A DNA stretch of 47,292 nucleotides from the NCBI GenBank assembly GCA_945878355.1, contig CAMCTC010000030.1, positions 1-47,292 of the forward strand. Direction: 5' to 3'. Positions 8,531-18,194 of this stretch are shown piece after piece. This DNA is from Bordetella parapertussis. GTDB taxonomy: Bacteria > Pseudomonadota > Gammaproteobacteria > Burkholderiales > Burkholderiaceae_C. The stretch's first letter is position 1, and each line of letters starts with the position of its first letter. Both the position numbers and the translations under genes were made by a program. Under the pieces are notes generated by a model. It did not search any database and had not been told where the DNA came from. It saw only the letters and a list, made by a program, of their open reading frames with translations.

Positions 8531-11500
8531 ATGAATGAATCAAACATCGGCTTCAGCCTGGACCCGCTGGAGGCCCCTGATTTCTCGATCGCCGACGCCA
8601 CGGTGATCGAAGCTGACAGCGGCAGCACCGATCTGGTGTTCACATTGCATCTCTCCAGCGCCATATCGGCAGCAGTTTCGGTGCAGGTCACGACGTTCAA
8701 CGACAGCACCTCCATGGCAGGCGTCGATTACCGCCCCTTCTCGTCGGTTGTCAGGATTCCCGCCGGCAAGACCAGCGCCAGCTTCACGATTCAGGTGCTG
8801 GGCGACAAGTCATTCGAGCCCACCGAATCGATCCATGTGGTCTTGTCCAACCCGAGCCACGCGCTGCTCGACGGCACCGATGTCTATGGCTTCATCGTCG
8901 ACAACGACAACCCCTACCCCTTGCCTGCGGACCCGTTGCTGCGCCTGGAGTGGTACCTCTACCCTGGCAACGGCATCGATGCGTTCCCGGTCTGGACCGA
9001 CTACGACGGCAAAGGTGTACGAATCGCTGTTTTCGATCAAGGCATCGACTCCAAACATCCAGATCTTCAGGACCAATTGCTGACCGCGTCGGGGCGCAAT
9101 GCCGCAGACCTGTCGGCAGGCGGTGCGCCTGTGCTGGCCGCTGACAACCACGGCACGGCAGTGGCCGGCACGATTGCGGCCGAGCTCAATGGCTTTGGCA
9201 GCGTCGGCGTGGCCTACGGCGCGAAATTGGTCAGCATTTATTCGCCTTTGAGTTTCAGTGGCTTGGCCAAGCAGATCAGCAACGCCTACACCTACGCCGC
9301 CACAAGCGCCGACATCCTCAACGACAGCTGGGGTTTCGCCGGCGGGTTTGCCAGTGGCGCGACCTGGGCTTTTTACGACAACTTCCGCGAGCCTCTCTTT
9401 TCAGCGGCCGGCGTCGCGCTGGCCAAGCTCGCGGCCAACGGTCGCGGCGGGCTCGGCACCGTGGTGGTTCAGGCCGCAGCCAATGGGCACCTCGATGGCG
9501 ACGACACCAATCTGCACAATTTTCAAAACAGCCAGTACATCATCACCGTCGCAGCCACCGATTTCTACGGCAATGTCACGAGCTACAGCACCCCCGGTGC
9601 TTCGGTACTGGTCAGCGCACCCGGCGGCGGCGGTGGTGGCGCCGACCCACTGACCAACATCGTCACCACCGACCGTGTCGGCACTGCCGGATTCGACACC
9701 AGCGACTACACCAGTTTGGCCGGCACCTCGTTTGCAGCGCCCATCGTCGCCGGCGTGGTCGCGTTGATGCTGGAGGCCAACCCAGCGCTGGGTTATCGAG
9801 ATGTCCAGGAGATCCTGGCCTACAGCGCGCGAGAAGGCGGCACGAGCAACCATGTCTGGGCCTTCAACGGCGCAACGAACTGGAACGGCGGCGGCCTGCA
9901 CTACGAGCCCGTCGACCAGCACCTGGGCTACGGACTGGTCGATGCACGGATGGCTATTCGCTTGGCAGAGACCTGGTCGACTGCCGCGCACACCGCCGCC
10001 AATCGGCAGCAGGTGCTGATCAGCCACAGCCCGGCGCTGGTGATTCCGGACAATCTGGCCGCAGGCGCCGTCGACCGCATCAACGTGACGCAGTCGCTGG
10101 AGGTTGAACGGGTCGAGGTGATCTTGCAGGTGACCCATCCTTTCGTGGGCGACCTGTCAGTCATCCTGAGTTCGCCCACCGGCACCCAAAGCTACCTGCT
10201 TTCCAACCCGCAAAAGACCTTGCTCGACCCGTCTGGCACCGACGAGGACAACATCAACTTCAGCTTCGACACCGTGCTGTCTTGGGGCGAGTCATCGCTG
10301 GGCACCTGGTCGCTGCGGGTCATAGACCATGCTTCAGGGGATGTGGGGAAGTTCGACGCCTGGACCTTGAACCTGATCGGCAAGCCGGCCTCGGCGGACG
10401 ATGTCTACATCTACACGGACGAATTCTCGGCGTCCTGCGTCCTCCAACCGGCCCGCGCCACCTTGGTCGACACCACGGGGGTGGACACGCTGAACGCTGC
10501 GGCATGCACCGACCCTGTGTCGCTCGACCTGTCTGCTGCGACCATCAGCAGCATAGCTGGCCACAGCCTGGTGCTGGCCAGCGGCACGGTGATTGAAAAC
10601 GCCAACGGCGGCGACGGCGACGACCTGCTGACGGGCAACACCGCAGCCAACATCTTGAACGGCGGGCGTGGCAACGACCGCTTGGACGGCGGCCCAGGCG
10701 ACGACACGCTGATCGGCGGCCCAGGCAACGACCGCTTGACCGGCGGCGCAGGCAACGACACCGCGGTATTTCACGGCAATTTGGCGCAGTACACCGTTGT
10801 GCAATCGCTCAGCGCTTGGGCTGTGACCGGGCCAGACGGCAGCGACAACTTGGTCGGCGTAGAAACTGCGCAATTTGACGATCGGTCGCTGACACTCAGC
10901 CTGCCTGCCCTGGTCGACAGCGACCGCGACGGCGTCCCCGACGTGTTCGAAGCCCAGGCGCCCGGCCTGAGCGCGGTCGACCGCGCCCAGCACCTGTTGG
11001 GTGACGGCAACGGTGACGGTTTGGCCGACGCCCAGCAGGCCAACGTGGTCTCCAGCCCCGTGCAGGGGCCGGGCAACAGCGCTCTGTATGCGACGCTGGT
11101 GGCCGAGGCATTGCTGGGCCAGAGCGCGACAGAGACCCATGCAGCGATCACAGCCTTCGCCCAGTTGGCAGCACCCGGTGACATCCCTGCCGAGATGCAG
11201 ATGGCGCTGGGATTGATCGACTTCAGCGCCATGCTCGACCAGCCGGGCCAAACCAGATCGTTCAGCCTGTATGTCGATGCCAGCCTGGGGATGAACGGTT
11301 TCTGGCAACAAAGCAGCAACGGCACCTGGACCAACCTGGCCAGCGCCGCCTACGGTGGCCAGGTGAGCAATGCCGACGGCAAGACCCGACTGGACTTCCA
11401 TCTCAGCGATGGCGGCGCGTTCGACACCGATGGGCTGACCAACGGCGTCATCCACGACATTGGCGCAGCCGCCTTCATGGCCTTGAGCTTGGTGGGCTAC

Positions 11501-11536
11501 GCGCCACCGCCACTCGACACCAACTACTGGTTTTGA
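8531..11536 (+). CDS. Secreted subtilisin-like protease with Calx-beta, P domain and RTX repeats
   Basis: A 1001-residue extracellular serine protease. Residues about 15-125 form a Calx-beta-like domain ([14 protein letters not shown] ... FIVDND). The S8 catalytic domain follows at about 140-480, with Asp169 in [10 protein letters not shown], His207 in [10 protein letters not shown], oxyanion Asn318 and Ser400 in [14 protein letters not shown] proprotein-convertase P domain spans about 505-625 ([17 protein letters not shown] ... [10 protein letters not shown]). RTX nonapeptides ([15 protein letters not shown], about 690-745) bind calcium and suggest type I secretion. An acidic DSDRDGVPD loop follows. 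There is no N-terminal Sec signal, which fits type I export, but no ABC/membrane-fusion/TolC genes lie nearby. The start at 8531 has only a weak GGAG 11 bases upstream. The lipoprotein gene follows at once. Confidence 0.93.
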   Translation: MNESNIGFSLDPLEAPDFSIADATVIEADSGSTDLVFTLHLSSAISAAVSVQVTTFNDSTSMAGVDYRPFSSVVRIPAGKTSASFTIQVLGDKSFEPTESIHVVLSNPSHALLDGTDVYGFIVDNDNPYPLPADPLLRLEWYLYPGNGIDAFPVWTDYDGKGVRIAVFDQGIDSKHPDLQDQLLTASGRNAADLSAGGAPVLAADNHGTAVAGTIAAELNGFGSVGVAYGAKLVSIYSPLSFSGLAKQISNAYTYAATSADILNDSWGFAGGFASGATWAFYDNFREPLFSAAGVALAKLAANGRGGLGTVVVQAAANGHLDGDDTNLHNFQNSQYIITVAATDFYGNVTSYSTPGASVLVSAPGGGGGGADPLTNIVTTDRVGTAGFDTSDYTSLAGTSFAAPIVAGVVALMLEANPALGYRDVQEILAYSAREGGTSNHVWAFNGATNWNGGGLHYEPVDQHLGYGLVDARMAIRLAETWSTAAHTAANRQQVLISHSPALVIPDNLAAGAVDRINVTQSLEVERVEVILQVTHPFVGDLSVILSSPTGTQSYLLSNPQKTLLDPSGTDEDNINFSFDTVLSWGESSLGTWSLRVIDHASGDVGKFDAWTLNLIGKPASADDVYIYTDEFSASCVLQPARATLVDTTGVDTLNAAACTDPVSLDLSAATISSIAGHSLVLASGTVIENANGGDGDDLLTGNTAANILNGGRGNDRLDGGPGDDTLIGGPGNDRLTGGAGNDTAVFHGNLAQYTVVQSLSAWAVTGPDGSDNLVGVETAQFDDRSLTLSLPALVDSDRDGVPDVFEAQAPGLSAVDRAQHLLGDGNGDGLADAQQANVVSSPVQGPGNSALYATLVAEALLGQSATETHAAITAFAQLAAPGDIPAEMQMALGLIDFSAMLDQPGQTRSFSLYVDASLGMNGFWQQSSNGTWTNLASAAYGGQVSNADGKTRLDFHLSDGGAFDTDGLTNGVIHDIGAAAFMALSLVGYAPPPLDTNYWF

Positions 11537-11562
11537 ACCCTCGCCACAAGAACCGGAACGCC

Positions 11563-12330
<768 letters not shown>

Positions 12331-12355
12331 ATCCTCATGTCCTAGCGCCAGCTGC

Positions 12356-13213
12356 TCAAGCCCCGGCCGAAGTCTCCAGTCGATGGTCAGCGCCACCGTA
12401 CTGTCCCAGCAGGCGCAGCAGCACCGGTAAAGCCTCGCGCAGCGCAGAGGCCAGCGTGTGCGGCGGGTTGATCACGAACAGTCCGCTGCCCAACATGCCG
12501 AAACCCCTGTCGTTGGGCTCAGCCACGGTCAGGCGGACATGTAGCCAGCCCTTCTTGGCTTGGGCATCGGCCACCGCTTTGAGCCGCTGCGGCAGTTGCG
12601 CCGATTCGCGCAGGTCGAGTTGCGGATACCAGACCATCACCACGCCTTCGGCAAAGCGCGTCAGCGCATCGCGAGACGCGGCCACCACCTCGGCATAGTC
12701 GGTCTTGATCTCGTAGCTCGGATCCATCAACAGCACACCGCGCCGGCTCGGCGGTGGCAGCTGCGATTTCAGGCCCTGGAAACCATCCGCGCGCTGCACC
12801 AACACCTGCCGGTCGCCGGCAAAGTTCTCGGCCAGCAGCGCATGGTCGGTGGGATGGAGTTCGAACAGCCGGAGCTGGTCTTGCGGGCGCATCAGCGCAC
12901 GCGCAATGCGTGGCGAACCTGGGTACAGCGCCAACTCGGCATGCGGGTTGAAAGCCTGGACCTGGGCCAGGTAGTCGGCCAGCAGGCCAGGCAGCGCATG
13001 CACTTGCCAAAGCTTGGCAATGCCTTGCTTGTACTCGGCATGCTTTTGCGCGTGGTCGGCGTGTAGCGCGTAGGCGCCCGCGCCGGCGTGGGTGTCGACC
13101 AGGCGCCAGGCCTTGTCCTTGGCATTGAGGTGGCCCAGCACGGCGACCAAGGTGGCGTGCTTGAGCACATCCGCATGGTTGCCGGCGTGAAAAGCGTGAC
13201 GGTAAGCGAGCAT
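12356..13213 (-). CDS. rlmJ: 23S rRNA (adenine-2030-N6)-methyltransferase RlmJ
   Basis: Methylates A2030 of 23S rRNA using S-adenosylmethionine. The 285-residue product starts with the family's N terminus MLAYRHAFHAGNHADVLKH. Next come the SAM-binding loop DTHAGAGAYAL, the acidic strand LFELHPTDH and the catalytic motif MDPSYEIKTDY at about residue 160. The usual motif in the family is DPPY/F, so the second proline is replaced by serine here. The length and the rest of the fold look normal. The start at 13213 was chosen because the frame upstream (to 13243) has no family resemblance. It lies 57 bases after the TctC-type receptor gene on the same strand. Confidence 0.92.
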   Translation of the reverse strand: MLAYRHAFHAGNHADVLKHATLVAVLGHLNAKDKAWRLVDTHAGAGAYALHADHAQKHAEYKQGIAKLWQVHALPGLLADYLAQVQAFNPHAELALYPGSPRIARALMRPQDQLRLFELHPTDHALLAENFAGDRQVLVQRADGFQGLKSQLPPPSRRGVLLMDPSYEIKTDYAEVVAASRDALTRFAEGVVMVWYPQLDLRESAQLPQRLKAVADAQAKKGWLHVRLTVAEPNDRGFGMLGSGLFVINPPHTLASALREALPVLLRLLGQYGGADHRLETSAGA

Positions 13214-13270
13214 GGGGAGCGACTGTGCCACGGTTGGCGGCACGAGCCTTGATGCGCCTCGCAGCGAGCG

Positions 13271-14284
13271 TCAATCCAGCGTGATGCCCAGGTCGGTGGC
13301 CAGGGCGATCCATTCGGCCGAATCCTCGGCCCAGGTCTTGCGCAACTCGGCGGGGTCGGTCATCGGCAGGTTGGGGATGCCGAACTGGTCACGCAGGCCC
13401 TTGAGCTGCGGCGTGGCCGAGGCCTCGCGCACGGCGGCGGAGAGCTTGTCGAGGATGTCGCGTGGCGTGCCGGCCGGTGCGGCAAACGGCAGGAAGCCTT
13501 CCATGCCGAACACCGGTGCGGTGAAGCCCTGCTCCACCAGCGTGGACAAATCGGGCAGGCGCGGCGTGCGCACCTTGCCGGTGGCACCGATGGCGCGAAG
13601 CTTGCCGGTCTGAATGTGCGGCACGATGCCCTGCACGCTGCCCACCCCCGCCTGGATCTGGCCACCGATCAGGTCGGTCAGCATCGGTGCCTCGCCGCGG
13701 TAGTGCGCCACCACCATCTTGAGCTTCTCGCTCTTGTTCAGCACATCACCCAGCATGTGCGCCCACGAGCCCGCGCCATAGGTGCCCCAGGCCGCTGGGT
13801 TGGCCTTGGCAAAGGTGACAAGCTCACGCAGGTTCTTGGCCGGCACGTTGGCGTTCACGGCCACCAGCAGCGCGCCGCTGGGGAACAGCGCCACCGGGTC
13901 GAAGTCCTTCACCGGCGTGTAAGGCAACTTCTTGTACAGCACCTTGGCCTGCCACGTCGCCGTGCTGGTGCTGATCAGCAGCGTGTAGCCATCAGGCGCG
14001 GCCTTGGCCACCTCGCCAGCGCCCAACGTGCCGCCGGCACCGGTCTTGTTCTCGATGTTGAAGGCCTGGCCGAACTTGCGCGACAAGTGCTCGCAGTACA
14101 TGCGGGCATAGGCGTCGGTCAGGCCACCCGGTGGAAACGGCACGATCACCCGCACCGGCCGGTTGGGCCAAGCGGCCTGGGCGCGGCCGCTGACCGGCAG
14201 CAAGGCCGCCGCCGACGCCGCGCCAAGCAGCAGGCGGCGGCGGTCGGTCAGGGAAGGATTGGGTCGAATCGGGGTAAGGCTCAT
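13271..14284 (-). CDS. Bug/TctC-family periplasmic solute-binding protein (orphan)
   Basis: A 337-residue extracytoplasmic receptor of the tripartite tricarboxylate transporter type. The N terminus contains DRRRLLLGAASAAALLP, which looks like a twin-arginine signal. The mature part has family marks WPNRPVRVIVPFPPGG, ENKTGAGGTLGAGEVAKAAPDG and a C-terminal half with AVGVGSVQGIVPHI-like strand (here QAGVGSVQGIVPHIQTG) and GFTAPVFGMEGFLPFAAPAG. Such receptors bind carboxylates or aromatic acids and are strongly expanded in Burkholderiales, mostly as orphans. It sits 162 bases downstream of livF on the same strand and far from tctAB. Whether it works with the TctAB pair in this window or another permease is unknown. 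An alternative start at 14368 would add residues unlike a signal peptide. Confidence 0.9.
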   Translation of the reverse strand: MSLTPIRPNPSLTDRRRLLLGAASAAALLPVSGRAQAAWPNRPVRVIVPFPPGGLTDAYARMYCEHLSRKFGQAFNIENKTGAGGTLGAGEVAKAAPDGYTLLISTSTATWQAKVLYKKLPYTPVKDFDPVALFPSGALLVAVNANVPAKNLRELVTFAKANPAAWGTYGAGSWAHMLGDVLNKSEKLKMVVAHYRGEAPMLTDLIGGQIQAGVGSVQGIVPHIQTGKLRAIGATGKVRTPRLPDLSTLVEQGFTAPVFGMEGFLPFAAPAGTPRDILDKLSAAVREASATPQLKGLRDQFGIPNLPMTDPAELRKTWAEDSAEWIALATDLGITLD

Positions 14285-14446
14285 CAGGGGCTCTCTTGTG
14301 GCGTTGGATAGTGGGAAAGCGTGGCCTTCAGCCTTGTCAGGCGGCGCCAGCGCTAAACCCATCAGCATAGCCGCAGTCCAGGCCTCGGACTTACCCGCGG
14401 CTGTGGATCACTCGCCCAGACAGCGCCAAGACAGGCGGACCTCGGC

Positions 14447-15169
14447 TCACTCACCCAGATACGCTGCCCGAACCTTGGGATCGTCGAGCAAGGCCTTGGC
14501 GTCGCCGCTCATCGTCACCTCGCCCGACTCCATCACATAGCCGCGGTCGGCCAGGCCCAGCGCGCGGCTGGCGTTCTGCTCGACCAGCAAGATGGTGGTG
14601 CCTCGGCTGTGGATGTCGGCCACCACCTCAAAGATCTTGTCGACCATGATCGGCGACAGGCCCATCGACGGCTCGTCGAGCAGCAGCACCTTGGGTCTGG
14701 CCATCAGCCCGCGGCCCATCGCCAGCATCTGCTGTTCGCCGCCGCTCATCGTGCCGGCCAGTTGCAGCGCTCGCTCTTTCAGTCGCGGAAAGATCGCGAA
14801 CACCTTGGCGATGTCAGCCTGTACCTCATCGTCTTCGCGAACATAAGCGCCCATCTGAAGGTTCTCGACGATGGTCATGCGGCTGAACACGCCACGACCC
14901 TCGGGCACCATCACCAAGCCTTGCTTGACCAAGTCCCAGGCGCCCTGGCCTTTGACGCTTTGGCCCATGAAGCGGATGTCGCCGTCGGCCACCGGCTGGG
15001 TGCCGGTGATCGCCTTGAGTGTGGTGGTTTTGCCGGCGCCGTTGGCACCGATCAAGCACACCAACTCGCCCTGGCGGACCTGGAAGCTCGCGCCCTTGAC
15101 GGCCTGGATGCCGCCGTAAGCCACCTTCAGGCCGCTGACTTCTAGAAAGACTTCGTTGTTGTTTGCCAT
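14447..15169 (-). CDS. livF: Branched-chain amino acid ABC transporter ATP-binding protein LivF
   Basis: A 240-residue ABC ATPase. The Walker A site is GANGAGKTTTLKAITG (about residue 37), the signature MSGGEQQMLAMGRGL, and the Walker B LLLDEPSMGLSP. It is shorter than LivG and has the LivF-type C terminus (MSGDAKALLDDPKVRAAYLGE). The ATG at 15169 begins two bases after the livG stop, so the two are translationally coupled. With LivG it would drive uptake of branched-chain amino acids or a related acid or amide through LivHM. It is the last gene of the livHMGF run. No LivK-type receptor gene is present in the window. Confidence 0.96.
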   Translation of the reverse strand: MANNNEVFLEVSGLKVAYGGIQAVKGASFQVRQGELVCLIGANGAGKTTTLKAITGTQPVADGDIRFMGQSVKGQGAWDLVKQGLVMVPEGRGVFSRMTIVENLQMGAYVREDDEVQADIAKVFAIFPRLKERALQLAGTMSGGEQQMLAMGRGLMARPKVLLLDEPSMGLSPIMVDKIFEVVADIHSRGTTILLVEQNASRALGLADRGYVMESGEVTMSGDAKALLDDPKVRAAYLGE

Positions 15170-15171
15170 GA

Positions 15172-15948
15172 TCAATGCGCCTTGTGGCCTGCGCCGAGGT
15201 AGGCCTCGATCACCTTGTCGTTGCGCTGCACGTCGTAAGGCGTGCCCTCGGCGATCTGCTTGCCGTAGTCCAGCACCGTGACACGGTCGCACAAGCCCAT
15301 CACCAGTTTGACGTCGTGTTCGATCAGCAGGATGGTTCGGCCGTCCTTGCGGATGCGGTCGATCAGCTCGCGCAGCACCACTTTTTCGGTCGCGTTCATG
15401 CCGGCAGCGGGCTCGTCAAGCGCGATCAGCTTGGGGTCGGTGGCGAGCGCTCGGGCAATCTCGAGCCGGCGCTGGTCGCCGTAGCTCAGTGTGCGGGCCT
15501 TGAAATCGGCATAGCGGCCAATACCGACGTAGTCCAGCAACTCCTGGGCGCGGTGGGCAATCGCCGCCTCTTCGGCCTTGAAGCCAGCAGTGCGAAACAC
15601 CGCGCCAACCAGGCCGGAGCGGGTGCGCACATGGCGACCGACCATCACGTTCTCGAGTGCTGTCATCTCGGCGAAGAGCCGGATGTTCTGGAAGGTGCGC
15701 GCGATGCCGGCCTTGGCCACCTCGTGCACCGCGCTGGGCTTGTAGGGCGCGCCACCCAGGTCGAACGAGCCCGAATCCGGCGTGTACAGCCCGGTGATGA
15801 CGTTGAAGAAAGTGGTCTTGCCGGCGCCGTTGGGGCCAATCAGACCGTAGACCTGGCCTTTGCGGATGGTGATGCCCACCTCGGACAAGGCTTGCAGCCC
15901 GCCAAAACGTTTCGAAACCCCGGCCACCTGAAGCACGATGTCGCTCAT
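15172..15948 (-). CDS. livG: Branched-chain amino acid ABC transporter ATP-binding protein LivG
   Basis: A 258-residue ABC ATPase with Walker A GPNGAGKTTFFNVITG, signature LSYGDQRRLEIARAL and Walker B LIALDEPAAGMN. The long insert between Walker A and the signature, including ARTFQNIRLFAEMTALENVMVG, is typical of LivG. The H-loop is LLIEHDVKLVMGLCDRVTVLDYG. It starts 15 bases after livM and ends two bases before livF, consistent with one operon livH-livM-livG-livF read on the reverse strand. Confidence 0.97.
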   Translation of the reverse strand: MSDIVLQVAGVSKRFGGLQALSEVGITIRKGQVYGLIGPNGAGKTTFFNVITGLYTPDSGSFDLGGAPYKPSAVHEVAKAGIARTFQNIRLFAEMTALENVMVGRHVRTRSGLVGAVFRTAGFKAEEAAIAHRAQELLDYVGIGRYADFKARTLSYGDQRRLEIARALATDPKLIALDEPAAGMNATEKVVLRELIDRIRKDGRTILLIEHDVKLVMGLCDRVTVLDYGKQIAEGTPYDVQRNDKVIEAYLGAGHKAH

Positions 15949-15963
15949 GTTGTCGGACTCCGA

Positions 15964-17064
15964 TCAGCGCGGGGAAGCAGAAGGCACCGGCTGCGGCGCC
16001 GCCTTGCCATGCTCGGGCGAGGGCCAAAGCCCACGCGGACGCGCGAGCATGATGACGATCATCGCCAGCGCGATCATCAACTGGCGCAGGATCGCCGCGT
16101 CGATTCGGCCGTCGGTCATGCGCTGCAGGTCGAGTTCGCCGGCGACCCAGCGCAGCGCCTCGGGCAGCGCGGCCAGCAAGACTGCGCCGAGCACCACGCC
16201 GGGGATATGGCCGATGCCGCCCAGCACCACCATCGCGACGATCATCACGCTCTCCTGCAGCGAAAACGACTCGGGCGAGACGAAACCCTGGAAGGTGGCG
16301 AACATCACGCCCGACACACCGCCGAAGGTCGCACCCATGCCGAAGGCCAGCAGCTTGAGGTTGCGGGTGTTGATGCCCATCGCCTTGGCGGCGATCTCGT
16401 CCTCGCGGATCGCCATCCAGGCCCGGCCAATCCGGCTGCGCTCGAGGCGGTAGCAGATCACCACGCTGACCACCACCAGCAGCAGGAACAGGTAGTAGTA
16501 CTTGGTGACCGACGAGACTTCGAGGCCGAACAAGTCGCCGGTCTTGCCCAGGTCGACGCCGAACATCTTGATGCTGTCGATCTGCTGCAATCCCTTGGGG
16601 CCGTTGGTGATGTTGACCGGCCGGTCGAGGTTGTTCATGAAGACGCGAACGATCTCGCCAAAGCCCAGCGTGACGATCGCCAGGTAGTCGCCGCGCAACT
16701 TGAGCGTCGGCGCACCCAGCATCACCCCGGCCATGCCGGCCAGCGCCGCACCGAGCGGGATCACGACCCAGAACGGCGTGTGCAGGCCTTGCGGAAAGAT
16801 GGCCTTGATCGCAGCGAAGTTCTCGCCCAAGTGGGGCGACGCCAGCAGCCCGAACATGTAGGCGCCCACTGCGTAGAAAGCGACATAACCCAGGTCGAGC
16901 AGGCCGGCATAGCCGACCACGATGTTCAGGCCGAGTGCCAGCAGCACATAGAGCAGCGCGAAGTCCAGCATCCGGACCCAGAAGTTGCCCACATGCTGGG
17001 CCAGCAAGGGCAGCACCAGCAGCGCGATGGCGGCGATCAGGAAGACGACGAGTTTGTTTTTCAT
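15964..17064 (-). CDS. livM: Branched-chain amino acid ABC transporter permease LivM
   Basis: A 366-residue membrane protein with about nine to ten helices. It carries the LivM landmarks: the N-terminal LGLNIVVGYAGLLDLGYVAFYAVGAY region, then LRGDYLAIVTLGFGEIVRV with the nearby NGPKGLQQI, and the cytoplasmic coupling loop SRIGRAWMAIREDEIAAKAMG. The ATG at 17064 has a GGAG site eight bases upstream, and the sequence from there begins with a normal membrane helix. It follows livH by 19 bases. It forms the channel of the importer with LivH. Confidence 0.96.
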   Translation of the reverse strand: MKNKLVVFLIAAIALLVLPLLAQHVGNFWVRMLDFALLYVLLALGLNIVVGYAGLLDLGYVAFYAVGAYMFGLLASPHLGENFAAIKAIFPQGLHTPFWVVIPLGAALAGMAGVMLGAPTLKLRGDYLAIVTLGFGEIVRVFMNNLDRPVNITNGPKGLQQIDSIKMFGVDLGKTGDLFGLEVSSVTKYYYLFLLLVVVSVVICYRLERSRIGRAWMAIREDEIAAKAMGINTRNLKLLAFGMGATFGGVSGVMFATFQGFVSPESFSLQESVMIVAMVVLGGIGHIPGVVLGAVLLAALPEALRWVAGELDLQRMTDGRIDAAILRQLMIALAMIVIMLARPRGLWPSPEHGKAAPQPVPSASPR

Positions 17065-17083
17065 GGTGCTGTCTCCTGCAGCG

Positions 17084-18007
17084 TCATGCGCGATCTGCAA
17101 CGCGTTCGCCGAGCAGGCCTTGCGGCCGCACCGTGAGCACCAGGATCAGCACCAGGAAGGCGAAGATGTCGCTGTACTGGCTGCCCAGCACGCCGCCGGT
17201 CAACGCGCCGATGTAGCCCGAGCCCAGCGCCTCGATCAAACCCAGCAGCACGCCGCCCACCACCGCGCCGCCCAGGTTGCCGATGCCGCCGAACACCGCC
17301 GCGGTGAAGGCCTTCAAACCCGGCAGAAAGCCCATCGTGTGCTGCACCGTGCCGTAGTTGGCGGCGTACATCACGCCGGCCAGCGCAGCGAGCGCGGCGC
17401 CGATGATGAAGGTGGCCGAGATCACATGGTCGGGCCGCACGCCCATCAGCGCGGCCACGCGCGGGTTCTCGGCGGTGGCACGCATCGCGCGGCCCAGCTT
17501 GGTGCGGTTGACCAGGTACATCAGAGCGGCCAGCGTGATCGCGGTGACGACCAGGATCAGGATCTGGGTCAGGTTGATCACCGCGCCGCCGATGAAAAAA
17601 GGCTCGGACGGCAGCAAGATCGGGTAAGGCTTGGTGCTGGGCTGCCAGATGATCATCGCCAAGGTCTGCAGCAGCAAGCTCATGCCCATCGCGGTGATCA
17701 GCGGCGCCAGCCTTGGCGCATTGCGCAGCGGCCGGTAGGCGATCTTCTCGATCGCGTAGTTCAGCGCGGCGCAAACCACGACCGCCGCGACCAGAGAGAT
17801 CAGCAGCAAGACCCAACCCGGCAGGCCCGAATCGGCCAGCACCCGCAGCACCGTCCAACTGGTCAGCGCACCGACCATCAACACTTCGCCATGGGCAAAG
17901 TTGATCAGGTTGATGATGCCGTAGACCATCGTGTAGCCGAGCGCGACGAGCGCATACATGCTGCCCAGCACCAGCCCGTTGATGACCTGTTGCAACAAGG
18001 TGTCCAT
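17084..18007 (-). CDS. livH: Branched-chain amino acid ABC transporter permease LivH
   Basis: A 307-residue permease beginning MDTLLQQVINGLVLGSMYAL, the standard LivH N terminus, with ALGYTMVYGIINLINFAHGE following. The coupling loop is TKLGRAMRATAENPRVAALMG, and the second half includes NYGTVQHTMGFLPGLKAFTAAV and GGIGNLGGAVVGG. About eight helices are expected. The start at 18007 is set by the family N terminus and a GGAG nine bases upstream; the open frame continues to 18091 without family similarity. It is the promoter-proximal gene of livHMGF. The 187 bases up to rarA hold no recognised gene. Confidence 0.96.
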   Translation of the reverse strand: MDTLLQQVINGLVLGSMYALVALGYTMVYGIINLINFAHGEVLMVGALTSWTVLRVLADSGLPGWVLLLISLVAAVVVCAALNYAIEKIAYRPLRNAPRLAPLITAMGMSLLLQTLAMIIWQPSTKPYPILLPSEPFFIGGAVINLTQILILVVTAITLAALMYLVNRTKLGRAMRATAENPRVAALMGVRPDHVISATFIIGAALAALAGVMYAANYGTVQHTMGFLPGLKAFTAAVFGGIGNLGGAVVGGVLLGLIEALGSGYIGALTGGVLGSQYSDIFAFLVLILVLTVRPQGLLGERVADRA

Positions 18008-18194
18008 GCGAGCAATCTCCGGTTCTTGACCCGGCGCCTGGCACAGCCGGGTCGGCCGCACCGGGCGGCTGCCAGGCTCGTTTGTCGTCATCCCCGGCCG
18101 TGACCGACCTGCGACGCTTGCGGAGATTGTAGGGTTGGGGACTCAGCACACCTGGGTTGGGAAATCCGCCAATCAATACGTCCAAAAGCAGCGA

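Noticed and set aside
15175..17136. 653-codon forward open frame opposite livG and livM
   Set aside because: Antisense shadow of two unmistakable transporter genes with complete motifs; composition is the typical Gln/His/Asp-rich shadow pattern.
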